A stretch of 32,549 nucleotides of DNA from NCBI GenBank assembly GCA_009835395.1, contig VXXM01000085.1:1-32549 (forward strand), written 5' to 3'. How positions within the stretch are numbered: the stretch's first letter is position 1; the number at the start of each line of letters is the position of its first letter. Shown here in pieces: positions 7,800 to 15,783 of the stretch. The notes beneath the pieces were generated by a model, which saw nothing but the letters and a program-made list of their open reading frames with translations, had not been told where the DNA came from and ran no database searches. The stretch comes from Acidimicrobiia bacterium. GTDB taxonomy: Bacteria > Actinomycetota > Acidimicrobiia > Acidimicrobiales > CATQHL01. Both the position numbers and the translations under genes were made by a program.

Positions 7800-9053
7800 G
7801 TGAGTTCGCTGCGCCGCGTGCTCGGCGGCACCGACTTCCGGCGCCTGCTCGTCGGCCAGGGCGTCTCGGGCCTGGGCGACTGGATGGCGACGTTCGCGCT
7901 CATGGCGCTGGCCTGGGAGGTCACGTCCTCGACGAGCGCCGTGGGCGGCATCCTCACGCTGCGGCTGTTGCCGGCCGCCCTGGGCGGCACGGTGGCCGCC
8001 AGGGTGTCGCTTCGCTGGGACCGGCGCCGCACGATGCTGGCGACGGACCTGCTGCGCGCCGGGATCGTGGCGATCATCCCCCTCATCGCGCAGCTCTGGT
8101 GGATCTATCTCTGGGCCTTCGTCCTGGAGGCCGCCAGCGTCATCTTCCTGTCCGCCCGTGACGCCGCCGTGCCCGATCTTGCCGAGCCCGATGACCTGCC
8201 CACGGCCAACAGCCTGATGCTGGGGTCGTCCTTCGGGAGCATTCCCATCGGCGCGGGCGCCTTCGCGGTCCTGACCCTGCTGCCGTTCGCGGACCGGGGA
8301 TGGCTGGAGTCTCGCCCGCACGCCGTCGTGTTCTGGATCGACGCGCTGACCTACCTGGTCTCGGCTCTGCTCATCGCCCGCATGGCGCCGCTGAAGAAAC
8401 CGACCGGCGTCGTGGCCGCGGGTACCGGCCCGGGCCGGCTGCGCGACGCCGTGCACATTCCCCTCGTCCGCTCGGTGATGCCCGCGGCCGCCGCTGTGTC
8501 ACTCGGGCTCGGGGCGCTGTTCTCGCTGGGCCTGAGCCTGGTGCTCGTGGAACTGGCGGCATCGAACCTCGAGTTCGGCGTGCTGATCGCCGTCTTCGGC
8601 GTCGGGGCGGGAGCCGGCCTGATCATCGCCACCCAGCTCTCGCTCCCGCTGATGGAGATGACCCGCTACGGCACCCTGGCCATGGGCGTCCTGGTGGCCT
8701 GCATGAGCCTCAGCCCCGTGCTCTGGCTGACCTACCTGGGCGCGTTCGGCTTCGGCTTGGCAGCGACGGTGGCGCTCACGTCGGGCATGACGGCCCTGCA
8801 GTCCGGCACCACCGAGATAGAGCGCGGCCTCGCGTTCGCCGCCTTCCACATGGTCATCCGGATGGCGCTGGGGCTCGCCGCCGTGGTGGCCGGTGCGATC
8901 CGCGACGCTCTCGACGAGGTGACGATCTTCGATTTCTGGACGCTCAGCGGGACCCGGCTGGTTCTTCTGGCGTCGGGCATCCTCGTCATAGGCAGCGCCG
9001 TGGCGGTGCGCGCCGGATCGCCCGAAGATCCGGATACGAATAACGCCTCGTGA
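7800..9053 (+). CDS. MFS transporter, EntS/macrolide-efflux type (MFS_3-like)
   Basis: 417 residues from GTG 7800; the frame also allows GTG 7749, but the family typically begins with Leu-x-x-x-Asp-Phe-Arg-Arg-Leu-Leu just after the later start, and GGGACGG precedes it. The protein is almost entirely hydrophobic, with about 10-12 predicted membrane helices, and has Gly-x-Gly-Asp-Trp-Met-Ala in helix 1 and an Arg-Trp-Asp-Arg-Arg-Arg loop (residues about 78-83) between helices 2 and 3, the MFS cytoplasmic basic loop. A Ser-Ala-Arg-Asp-Ala-Ala-Val-Pro-Asp-Leu segment follows, common in EntS-like exporters. Substrate unknown; efflux of a small molecule is the likely role. It lies 34 bases after the plsY-like gene. 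Confidence 0.82.
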   Translation: MSSLRRVLGGTDFRRLLVGQGVSGLGDWMATFALMALAWEVTSSTSAVGGILTLRLLPAALGGTVAARVSLRWDRRRTMLATDLLRAGIVAIIPLIAQLWWIYLWAFVLEAASVIFLSARDAAVPDLAEPDDLPTANSLMLGSSFGSIPIGAGAFAVLTLLPFADRGWLESRPHAVVFWIDALTYLVSALLIARMAPLKKPTGVVAAGTGPGRLRDAVHIPLVRSVMPAAAAVSLGLGALFSLGLSLVLVELAASNLEFGVLIAVFGVGAGAGLIIATQLSLPLMEMTRYGTLAMGVLVACMSLSPVLWLTYLGAFGFGLAATVALTSGMTALQSGTTEIERGLAFAAFHMVIRMALGLAAVVAGAIRDALDEVTIFDFWTLSGTRLVLLASGILVIGSAVAVRAGSPEDPDTNNAS

Positions 9054-9123
9054 CCGTCCTGATGTGCACTGCAGCGACCGGGCGCGCCCGCCTGCCGGGC
9101 GGCTCGGGGCCGGCGGTGACGGC

Positions 9124-9963
9124 GTGACTGTCGCGATCGTCACCGACAGCGCCGCGGCACTCCCGCCGGCGATGCAGCGGGAACTGGGCATCAGCGTCGT
9201 GCCGATCCTGCTCACCGTCGACGGCAAGGAGGTCGCGGATGACGCCCTGCCGCCGCACGAGCTCCTCGCCGCGGGCACGCTGAGCACGGCGGCGCCGAGC
9301 GCCGGCGCATACGCCCGCGCCGTGCGCGAGCGCCAGGGTCCCGACGGCGTGCTGGTGCTGACCCTCTCGGACAAGCTGTCGAGCAGCCACCGGGCGGCGG
9401 TGCTCGGCGCGCGGGAGGTCGAGGGCTCGACGATCGTGGTGGACACGGCCAACGCGGCGGGCGCCCAGGCCCTCGCCGTGCACGCCGCGGCCGTTGCCGC
9501 ACGGCGCGGCGCCGGCCTGGCCGAGGCGGCGGACGTCGCCCGCCGTGTCGCCGCGCGGGCGCGCCTCATCGGCGTGCTCGGCAGCCTCGAACAGCTCGTG
9601 CGTAGCGGGCGGATCCCCGCGATGGCCGGCCGGGCCGGGGACCGGCTGGGGGTCCGACCGATGTTCGACGTGCACGACGGGCGGATCCGCCGGCTGCTGC
9701 CGAGCCGCAACACGCAAAGCGCCCACCGGCGCATCCTGGATCAATGGCGCCGGAGTCGCCCGCCGGCGGTCCGCGCCCTGCACGTCGCCGCGGTCCATGC
9801 CGGCGCGCTCACCGATGCCGAGGCCCTCCTGGCGGCGTTGACGGCGGAGACCGAGCCGGCCACGGCATTCATCGGCGGCTTCGGCGGGGCGCTGGTCGCC
9901 ACCGCCGGCGTGGGAGTCTCGGGACTCGCCTGGTGGTGGGAGACGCCCGAGGATCCGCTCTAG
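9124..9963 (+). CDS. DegV family fatty-acid-binding protein
   Basis: 279 residues from GTG 9124, chosen because the family opens with Val-Ala-Ile-Val-Thr-Asp-Ser; the open frame extends to 9064 without family similarity. DegV/FakB proteins bind a fatty acid and present it to the FakA kinase for acyl-phosphate formation. Seen: Thr7-Asp8-Ser9, the Ser-Thr-Ala-Ala-Pro-Ser stretch (54-59), Leu-Ser-Asp-Lys-Leu-Ser-Ser-Ser-His (81-89) and a Leu-Glu-Gln-Leu-Val-Arg-Ser-Gly-Arg-Ile motif typical of the family. Acyl-phosphate is also the substrate of PlsY, whose relative lies two genes upstream, so a lipid link is possible but no FakA gene is present here. It converges with map, stop to stop, with one base between. 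Confidence 0.88.
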   Translation: MTVAIVTDSAAALPPAMQRELGISVVPILLTVDGKEVADDALPPHELLAAGTLSTAAPSAGAYARAVRERQGPDGVLVLTLSDKLSSSHRAAVLGAREVEGSTIVVDTANAAGAQALAVHAAAVAARRGAGLAEAADVARRVAARARLIGVLGSLEQLVRSGRIPAMAGRAGDRLGVRPMFDVHDGRIRRLLPSRNTQSAHRRILDQWRRSRPPAVRALHVAAVHAGALTDAEALLAALTAETEPATAFIGGFGGALVATAGVGVSGLAWWWETPEDPL

Positions 9964-9964
9964 G

Positions 9965-10912
9965 TCAGCCTGTCCGCGCCCGGGGCACCGGCGCCGCCGA
10001 GAGGTCGTGCGCGCACCGGCCGTCGGCGGTGACAGTGAGGATCTCGACACCGCCGGCGGTCACCACCAGGGTGTGCTCGAACTGCGCCGTGCGCGACCGG
10101 TCGGCGGTCACCGCCGTCCAACCGTCGCCCCACAGCTCCACCTGCGGGCTGCCGAGCGTGAGCATCGGTTCGATCGTGAAGGTCATGCCCTCGGCCAGCG
10201 GGGTCGAGTTGCGCGGATCGTGATAGTGCGGGATCTGCAGGTTGCCGTGGAAGTCGGTCCCCACGCCATGGCCCACGAACTCGCGCACGACGCCGAGACC
10301 GCCCGGGCGCGCCACCCCTTCGATGGCCCTGCCGATCTCGCTGACCGGCACGCCGGGCGCCACCACCGCGATCGCCGCCTGCAGCGCCCGCAGCGTCCCA
10401 CTCACGAGCCGGCGGCTCTCGGCGTCCACCTCGCCGGCGCAGAACATGGCCGAGGTGTCGCCGTGCACCCCATCGAGGTACACGGTGACGTCGATGTTCA
10501 CGATGTCGCCCGCAACCAGCGGCCGGCTGTCGGGAATGCCGTGGCAGATGACCTCGTTCACCGACGTGCAAACCGATTTCGGGAAAGTGCGGTAACCGAG
10601 CGGGCTGGGGTACGCCCCCCGGGCAAGCACTTCGGCGTGGACGACCTCGTCGATGGCGTCGGTGGTGACACCCGGGGCGACCTGCCGGCCGGCGATCAGC
10701 AGGATCTCGGCGGCGACCGCCCCCGCCCGGCGCATCGCCTCGATCTCCGCCGCCGGGCGCACCGGCGACATGCGCGCCGGTCCCGGCTCCCCGCGTGCGT
10801 TGCGAACATACGGCGGGCGGGCGATGTGGCGGGGCACCGGTCGGGGCGGTCCGACGATGCCCGGCTGCACCGAGGCGGACCGCACCAGCGGCCGCCGCTT
10901 GCGCTTGGCCAC
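9965..10912 (-). CDS. map: Methionine aminopeptidase, type 1c
   Basis: 315 residues from GTG 10912. Removes the initiator Met from nascent proteins; a dinuclear metallopeptidase. The five metal ligands are Asp141, Asp152, His215, Glu248 and Glu279, with His124 in the active-site pocket. The start was placed upstream because residues 17-35 (Pro-Gly-Ile-Val-Gly-Pro-Pro-Arg-Pro-Val-Pro) form the proline-rich N-terminal extension that defines actinobacterial type 1c enzymes; a start at the internal Met48 would remove it. The frame continues to 11008 but overlaps the upstream gene. The upstream enoyl-CoA hydratase-like gene ends four bases before this start, so co-transcription is likely. Confidence 0.94.
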   Translation of the reverse strand: MAKRKRRPLVRSASVQPGIVGPPRPVPRHIARPPYVRNARGEPGPARMSPVRPAAEIEAMRRAGAVAAEILLIAGRQVAPGVTTDAIDEVVHAEVLARGAYPSPLGYRTFPKSVCTSVNEVICHGIPDSRPLVAGDIVNIDVTVYLDGVHGDTSAMFCAGEVDAESRRLVSGTLRALQAAIAVVAPGVPVSEIGRAIEGVARPGGLGVVREFVGHGVGTDFHGNLQIPHYHDPRNSTPLAEGMTFTIEPMLTLGSPQVELWGDGWTAVTADRSRTAQFEHTLVVTAGGVEILTVTADGRCAHDLSAAPVPRARTG

Positions 10913-10916
10913 TCCC

Positions 10917-11744
10917 CTACACCGCGGCCGGGTCGCCCGCCGCCTGCGACGGCGCGGGCCAGACCGGCGGGCGCTTCTCGAGGAACGCCCCGATGCCCTC
11001 CTGAGCATCGTCCATGGCGGCGTTGGCCGCCATGACCTGACGCGTGTACTCGTAGGCCTCCGGCTCGGCGCGATCGAGTTGCTCGTAGAAGGCCCTCTTG
11101 CCGATCGCCAGCACGTCGGCGCTGAAGCGGCCGATCCGCCCGGCCAACTCGGCCACCGCCTCCTGCAACTCCCCGGCGGGCACCACCCTGTTCACCAGCC
11201 CCCACTCGGCAGCGGTGGCAGCGTCGACGGGGTCTCCGGTGAGCAGCATCTCCAGAGCCCGCTTGCGCCCGATGGCACGCGACAGCGGCACCATGGGCAC
11301 CGAGCAGAACAGGCCGATTCGCACCCCGGGGGTGGCGAAGCGGCTCCGGTCGGTCGCCACGACGAGGTCGCAGGCCGCCACCACCTGGCAGCCGGCCGCG
11401 GTGGCGATGCCGTCCACGGCGGCGACGACCGGTTGGGGCACGTTGCGGATCGACGCCATCAACTCGCAGCAGACGTCGAACAGCTCCTCGTAGAAGTCGT
11501 CGGGGCGGTCCACCATCTCCGCCAGGTCATGGCCGGCGCTGAAAGCGGGAGGCGTCCCGGAGACGACGATGACCCGCACCGCGGGGTCGGCACCGAAGCC
11601 GGTGACCGCCGAGATGAGATCCCGGAGCACCGCCAGGCTGAGGGGATTGCGACGTGCGGGGTTGTCCAGCAGCACCTCGCCGATGTCGCCGTTTCGGCTC
11701 ACGCGAACGTGGCCGGTGGCCTGCGATCCGTTGCCTCCGGTCAT
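10917..11744 (-). CDS. Enoyl-CoA hydratase/isomerase family protein lacking both catalytic glutamates
   Basis: 275 residues, crotonase fold. The oxyanion-hole region is present as Ser-Ala-Gly-His-Asp-Leu, and Ala-Ala-Gly-Cys-Gln sits where classical hydratases have Gly-Gly-Cys-Glu. The two catalytic acids of rat crotonase (Glu144 and Glu164) correspond to Gln (Ala-Gly-Cys-Gln) and Gly (Ala-Thr-Pro-Gly-Val), so ordinary hydration of enoyl-CoA is unlikely. The Phe-Ala-Thr-Pro-Gly-Val-x-Ile-Gly-Leu-Phe-Cys-Ser run resembles the ECHDC3-type subfamily, whose reaction I do not know. ATG 11744 has a weak ribosome site; a 106-base divergent gap separates it from the CDF gene. It probably shares a transcript with map. 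Confidence 0.85.
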   Translation of the reverse strand: MTGGNGSQATGHVRVSRNGDIGEVLLDNPARRNPLSLAVLRDLISAVTGFGADPAVRVIVVSGTPPAFSAGHDLAEMVDRPDDFYEELFDVCCELMASIRNVPQPVVAAVDGIATAAGCQVVAACDLVVATDRSRFATPGVRIGLFCSVPMVPLSRAIGRKRALEMLLTGDPVDAATAAEWGLVNRVVPAGELQEAVAELAGRIGRFSADVLAIGKRAFYEQLDRAEPEAYEYTRQVMAANAAMDDAQEGIGAFLEKRPPVWPAPSQAAGDPAAV

Positions 11745-11850
11745 GCGGCCAGCCTAACGGTGCGCCGGATGGGCCGCCCCGGGCGCGCCTTTGTGCTACG
11801 GATGGAGGCATGTGCAGGCAGATCCCCCGCCCGGGCCGCCGGGAGACCGC

Positions 11851-12765
11851 ATGGCCGCCCAGGTAGGCACCAAGTCGGTCATCGCCGCGCTGCTGGCCAA
11901 CACCGGCATCGCCGTCGCCAAGTTCGCCGGCTTCGCCCTCACCAGCTCGTCCTCCATGCTGGCCGAGGCGATCCACTCCGTGGCCGACGCCGGCAACCAG
12001 GCGCTGCTGCTGCTCGGGGTCCGGCGGTCTGCGAAACGGCCGTCGGCGGAGCACCCGTTCGGCTACGGGCGCGAGCGCTACTTCTGGTCGTTCGTCGTGG
12101 CGCTGGCGCTCTTCACCCTCGGTGCCGGGTTCGCCGTCTACGAGGGCATCGACAAGGTGCGCCACCCGCACGAGATCAAGGGACTCTGGACGGCGGTGGT
12201 GATTCTGGGTATGGGCATCGTGCTGGAGAGCCTGTCGTTTCGCACCGCCATCAGAGAGGCGCGGCCGCTGCGGGGCGGGCTGACCTGGTGGCGGTTCATC
12301 CGCCGCAGCCGGACCCCGGAACTTCCCGTCGTCCTGCTGGAGGATCTCGGCGCCCTGGCGGGCCTGGTAGTGGCGTTGCTAGCCGTCGTGCTGTCGCACG
12401 TCACCGGCAACGCCGTCTGGGACGCGATCGGCACCTTGTGCATCGGGGCCCTCCTCGGCGTGATCGCCATCCTCCTCGCCATCGAGATGAAGAGCCTGCT
12501 GATCGGCGAGGGCGCACTGCCCGAGCACCGGCAGCGGCTGCTCGAGGCGGCCTCCACCGCGCCGGGCGTACGCAAGGTCATCCACCTGCGTACCCAGCAC
12601 CTCGGCCCCGACGAACTGCTGGTGGCGCTGAAAGCCGAGTTCGAACGTGATCTGGACATGGCCGCCTTGGCGGTCGCCATCAACGACGCCGAGTCCCGCC
12701 TGCGGGCCGCGGTGCCACTCACCCAGGTGATCTACATCGAGCCTGATCTTCTCCAGGAGAACTGA
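11851..12765 (+). CDS. Cation diffusion facilitator family transporter (ZnT9-like)
   Basis: 304 residues from ATG 11851, with GGGAGA five bases upstream; earlier in-frame starts lack a ribosome site. An inner-membrane exporter of divalent metals such as Zn2+ by proton antiport is the usual role. Helix 2 holds the His42-x3-Asp46 metal site (Ala-Ile-His-Ser-Val-Ala-Asp); the second half-site, normally His/Asp-x3-Asp, is Glu164-Asp165-Leu-Gly-Ala-Leu, the form I associate with the ZnT9 branch. Glu-His-Pro-Phe-Gly-Tyr-Gly (67-73) is a family signature. Six hydrophobic segments and a C-terminal cytoplasmic domain (from about 210) are visible. The changed second site makes substrate and transport activity uncertain. 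Confidence 0.9.
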   Translation: MAAQVGTKSVIAALLANTGIAVAKFAGFALTSSSSMLAEAIHSVADAGNQALLLLGVRRSAKRPSAEHPFGYGRERYFWSFVVALALFTLGAGFAVYEGIDKVRHPHEIKGLWTAVVILGMGIVLESLSFRTAIREARPLRGGLTWWRFIRRSRTPELPVVLLEDLGALAGLVVALLAVVLSHVTGNAVWDAIGTLCIGALLGVIAILLAIEMKSLLIGEGALPEHRQRLLEAASTAPGVRKVIHLRTQHLGPDELLVALKAEFERDLDMAALAVAINDAESRLRAAVPLTQVIYIEPDLLQEN

Positions 12766-12786
12766 ACCGCAGGATATCCCGACCTG

Positions 12787-12816
12787 TTGGTGATTTTCTG
12801 CTTAGTCTCATATACT
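12787..12816 (+). promoter_or_regulatory. Sigma70-type promoter
   Basis: TTGGTG (12787-12792, 4 of 6 to TTGACA) and TATACT (12811-12816, 5 of 6 to TATAAT) are separated by 18 bases in an unusually AT-rich island. Predicted transcription start near 12823 lies next to the GTG at 12826, so the mRNA of the downstream gene may be leaderless. Confidence 0.65.
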
Positions 12817-12825
12817 CTCCAATGC

Positions 12826-13842
12826 GTGAGAATACATGAAAGATACTTAAGACTGCCTCGGCGCCGGGCGCAGCGACGAAGGCCGGGCAAGGATCAGGCG
12901 GCACTGTGGGTTCTCGTGGCTGTCGCGTTGGGGGCGGCCTGCTCAGCAGCGGCGCAGCAGGGCGCCGTCGCTTCCCCGATCGCTGAGCACCCCCGCGAGT
13001 CCGCGCACTCCCTCGGAGAGGCCGCGAGCGAGGACGCCCCCGGCGCCGCGCCGGCTGATCGGGGCGATCCAACACGTGCCGGGCCCCGACCGGGCCCGGT
13101 GACACCTGAGGCCCCGCGACCGGGGTGGAGCCCCGAGGCCGCCCGCGCGGGCCACAGCCCCGGCGAGGGCGTCATCCCACAACCGCCCGAGCCCGAGTAC
13201 GGCGCGACCACCGCCCCCGCGCCCCCCGACGCCGTCGAGGTGCTGCCCGGTCCGTCGGTCCCGCTCAGACCGGTGCCGCTCGTCTCCGCCCGCCGAGGCG
13301 GAGACCCGCCCGCCGATGTCGCCACGGCGATCCTCGACGCGTACACGGCCTTCTGGGACAGCTACTGGGCTGCGGCGACCCATCCGGTGAATCCCGGCCA
13401 TCCCGGGATCGGGCTGCACAGCACCGAACCGCTGCGCAGCCGCACCGTCGGCGTCCTGCTGGGGCGGGAGGCCGAGGGCATCGCCCTGCGCCTTCCCGCC
13501 GACCACGGCGCGGGCCGGGTCATCCACATCGAGGGCTGGGACGCCGGCAGCGCCGAAGTCCTCGACTGCTTCGTCGACACCGCCGTTCTCTACGAGGTGT
13601 CGACGGGGCGGGTGCGCAACGACGAGCAGGCCACCGTGGTGCATCTGGCGTTGCTGCGACGCCAGGGCGGCAATTGGCGCGTGGCGGAGATCTTCGAGCA
13701 GGCCATTCACACAGGAAGGACGGACGGATGCATCCTGCAGGCGAACACGCACAGTCGAACGGCACCCTCCACAGGGGAGCCCACTTCACAGGCCGCTCCA
13801 AATGGTGGTGGCGCTGCGGGCGCGCCGCCGTCGCCCTCCTGA
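12826..13842 (+). CDS. Exported protein with Pro-rich linker and NTF2-like domain
   Basis: 338 residues from GTG 12826, the first start after a strong promoter; earlier TTG/GTG codons lie inside that promoter. The N-terminus is very basic (Arg-rich 2-19), followed by a hydrophobic run (25-38) ending Leu-Gly-Ala-Ala-Cys39, a loose lipobox. Residues 45-160 are low-complexity Pro/Ala/Gly linker. Residues 164-302 look like an NTF2/SnoaL-type alpha+beta domain (helical Ala-Tyr-Thr-Ala-Phe-Trp, then strands ending Val-Val-His-Leu-Ala-Leu-Leu-Arg-Arg and Asn-Trp-Arg-Val-Ala-Glu); this is a fold guess from pattern. Its last 115 bases overlap the next gene in another frame. Not a recognised family; it and its neighbour are likely both exported. 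Confidence 0.72.
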   Translation: MRIHERYLRLPRRRAQRRRPGKDQAALWVLVAVALGAACSAAAQQGAVASPIAEHPRESAHSLGEAASEDAPGAAPADRGDPTRAGPRPGPVTPEAPRPGWSPEAARAGHSPGEGVIPQPPEPEYGATTAPAPPDAVEVLPGPSVPLRPVPLVSARRGGDPPADVATAILDAYTAFWDSYWAAATHPVNPGHPGIGLHSTEPLRSRTVGVLLGREAEGIALRLPADHGAGRVIHIEGWDAGSAEVLDCFVDTAVLYEVSTGRVRNDEQATVVHLALLRRQGGNWRVAEIFEQAIHTGRTDGCILQANTHSRTAPSTGEPTSQAAPNGGGAAGAPPSPS

Positions 13843-14600
13843 CCGGGGCCGGAACCCTCGCGGTCACCGCACCCGGCGTGACCGCGGCCGACTCCACCGA
13901 AGTCGAGAACTGCAGCAACGGAGACGTCTTCTGCTCGACGCTGACCGTCGAGCGACCCACGACCGAGGACCCGTCGCCCACCAACACGGGAGGGAGCCTC
14001 AACTACTGCAGTTCCTACTACCTGCAGCCCGACGGCAGCTACAACGTCGATGTGTGCGACGCCAACGGGAACTACATCCAGACGCTGAACCTGCAGCCGA
14101 GCAGGCCTCGACCGCAGCCCACCCAGTCCACGGTCATCGCCTCGGCGATGGGAGCCCTCAACCCTCCGGCGCCGACCATCCACACCTCGCCGGCGTACCG
14201 CTCGGGGCTGCTGGTGCAGACCCCGACGTGGCTCTGGCTGCCACCTTCCTACTGGCGCACCTACAGCACCACCATCGTGGTCTGGGGCTACGTGGTCACG
14301 ATCTTCGCCACCCCGACGATGGTGCGCTGGAAGATGGGCAACGGCGACTCGGTCACCTGCATCGGGCCGGGCACACCGTGGGTTCCCGGCCTCGGCAACG
14401 CGTTCAGCACGTGCAAGTACACGTACCGCCACTCCTCCGACGGGGCCTCGGGCGACCGCTACAGGATCACCGCCACCGTGACGTTCGCGGGCAGCTTCAC
14501 GACCGTCGGTCTCGGCGGGATGCGCGGCCCGCTCGGCGCGGTCACCCGCAGCGCCTCGGTCTACGCCCCTGTGGCGGAGATCCAGGGCCTGGTGGTGTGA
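13728..14600 (+). CDS. Secreted protein with PKD-like C-terminal domain
   Basis: 290 residues from ATG 13728, with AGGAAGGA upstream. Signal peptide: Trp/Arg-containing n-region, hydrophobic 32-48, Val-Thr-Ala cleavage near residue 53. A short Cys-bearing region (Cys62, Cys69, Cys94, Cys110) and a Pro/Arg/Gln linker follow. The C-terminal 120 residues contain Val-Arg-Trp-Lys-Met-Gly-Asn-Gly-Asp, Thr-Cys-Ile-Gly-Pro-Gly-Thr-Pro, Cys-Lys-Tyr-Thr-Tyr-Arg and Val-Ala-Glu-Ile-Gln-Gly-Leu, the pattern of a PKD-like beta domain known from exported actinobacterial proteins. Function unknown; surface adhesion or assembly is a guess. The start lies inside the preceding gene, which gives a 115-base overlap in a different frame; both readings look genuine. 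Confidence 0.8.
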   Translation: MHPAGEHAQSNGTLHRGAHFTGRSKWWWRCGRAAVALLTGAGTLAVTAPGVTAADSTEVENCSNGDVFCSTLTVERPTTEDPSPTNTGGSLNYCSSYYLQPDGSYNVDVCDANGNYIQTLNLQPSRPRPQPTQSTVIASAMGALNPPAPTIHTSPAYRSGLLVQTPTWLWLPPSYWRTYSTTIVVWGYVVTIFATPTMVRWKMGNGDSVTCIGPGTPWVPGLGNAFSTCKYTYRHSSDGASGDRYRITATVTFAGSFTTVGLGGMRGPLGAVTRSASVYAPVAEIQGLVV

Positions 14601-14619
14601 ACGGGCGACGGTCGGCGGG

Positions 14620-14656
14620 GAGCCTGCGGCGCCATAGGCTCGGGCGGTACCCGCCC
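14620..14656. terminator. Two adjacent hairpins between the PKD-like gene and acuI
   Basis: GAGCCT (14620-14625) pairs with AGGCTC (14636-14641), and directly after it GGGCGG (14642-14647) pairs with CCGCCC (14651-14656) across a TAC loop. No T-run follows. They may end the upstream transcript or form a leader structure for acuI, whose GGGAGG ribosome site lies just beyond. Confidence 0.4.
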
Positions 14657-14675
14657 AGGCACTCGGGAGGCCCGC

Positions 14676-15665
14676 ATGTTCACAGCCCTGCTGCTCTCCA
14701 AGACCGACGACGGCTTCGAATGCGGCATCAGCCGGCTCGGCGAGGATCAACTCCCGGACCATGAGGTGACCGTCGCCGTGGACTACTCCACGGTCAACTA
14801 CAAGGACGGTCTGGCGATCTGCAACGGCGCGCCGGTGGTGCGCAACTGGCCGCTCGTGCCGGGCATCGACCTGGCGGGTGTCGTCGAGGCCAGCAACCAC
14901 CCCGACTGGCGCCCCGGCGACCGCGTCACCGTCAACGGCTGGGACCTCGGCGAGAAGCACTGGGGTGGCATGGCCACCAAGGCCCGCGTCGAGGCCGGCT
15001 GGCTGACCCGCCTGCCCGCCGGCATCGACACGCGCGCCGCGGCCGCCATCGGCACCGCCGGCTACACCGCCATGCTGTGCGTGATGGCCCTGGAGGACCA
15101 CGGCGCCGGTCCCGGGGGCGGGCCGGTCGTCGTCACCGGGGCCGCCGGGGGCGTCGGCAGTGTGGCGGTCGCCGTGCTGGCCAAGCTGGGCTACGAGGTG
15201 GTGGCCTCCACCGGTCGGGCGGGCAGCGAGGGCGACTACCTGCGCAGCCTCGGCGCCGCCGAGATCATCGAACGCAGCGAGTTGAGCGAGCCCGGCGGGC
15301 GACCCATGGCGAGGCCGCGCTGGGCGGCCGGCGTGGACACCGTCGGCAGCCACACGCTCGTGAACCTCATCGCGGCCCTCGAGCCCGAGGGCGCTGTGGC
15401 CGCCTGCGGCCTGGCCGGCGGCTCGGACCTCTCCGGCACCGTGTTCCCGTTCATCCTCCGGGGGGTCAGCCTGCTGGGGGTGAACTGCGTCTACCAGCCG
15501 GTGGCCCGACGTACCGAGGCCTGGAACCGGCTGGCCACCGATCTGGACAGCGGAACCCTGGAGTCCATCACCAGCGAGGTGGCCCTGGCGGAGGTTCCCC
15601 GGGTGGCCGCCGACATCCTCGCCGGCGCGGTGCGCGGCCGGGTCGTGGTGGACGTGAACGCCTGA
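14676..15665 (+). CDS. acuI: Acrylyl-CoA reductase (NADPH), AcuI/YhdH family
   Basis: 329 residues, zinc-free medium-chain dehydrogenase/reductase. Reduces acryloyl-CoA to propionyl-CoA with NADPH, detoxifying acrylate made from DMSP or entering through 3-hydroxypropionate. Family features: Tyr-Ser-Thr-Val-Asn-Tyr-Lys-Asp-Gly (38-46), Pro-Gly-Ile-Asp-Leu-Ala-Gly (64-70), Gly-Trp-Asp-Leu-Gly-Glu-Lys-His-Trp-Gly-Gly, and the cofactor loop Val-Thr-Gly-Ala-Ala-Gly-Gly-Val-Gly-Ser (148-157). GGGAGG lies five bases before the ATG. No DMSP lyase gene is seen nearby, so the source of acryloyl-CoA is open. Confidence 0.9.
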   Translation: MFTALLLSKTDDGFECGISRLGEDQLPDHEVTVAVDYSTVNYKDGLAICNGAPVVRNWPLVPGIDLAGVVEASNHPDWRPGDRVTVNGWDLGEKHWGGMATKARVEAGWLTRLPAGIDTRAAAAIGTAGYTAMLCVMALEDHGAGPGGGPVVVTGAAGGVGSVAVAVLAKLGYEVVASTGRAGSEGDYLRSLGAAEIIERSELSEPGGRPMARPRWAAGVDTVGSHTLVNLIAALEPEGAVAACGLAGGSDLSGTVFPFILRGVSLLGVNCVYQPVARRTEAWNRLATDLDSGTLESITSEVALAEVPRVAADILAGAVRGRVVVDVNA

Positions 15666-15690
15666 GAATCAGACGCGTCGAGGCGGTACG

Positions 15691-15711
15691 CTGCGGATCG
15701 ACGGTCCGCAG
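15691..15711. terminator. Hairpin after acuI, possible terminator
   Basis: CTGCGGA (15691-15697) and TCCGCAG (15705-15711) form a perfect 7-bp stem with a seven-base loop, 26 bases after the acuI stop. No U-tract follows, so termination is only suggested. Confidence 0.4.
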
Positions 15712-15783
15712 GGCAGCGGTGGCGGCCACCCTTCCGGGCGCGAACGCATCGAGCACGCCGCATCGACCACGAGGAGACACCCG

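Noticed and set aside
12826-14600. One secreted protein gene split by a frameshift
   Set aside because: The downstream part has its own ribosome site and signal peptide, and the upstream part has its own export signal and complete-looking domain, so two genes fit better.
13707-15353. 548-codon minus-strand open frame over the PKD-like and acuI genes
   Set aside because: Spans two well-supported plus-strand genes and their intergenic hairpins, with no recognisable motif.
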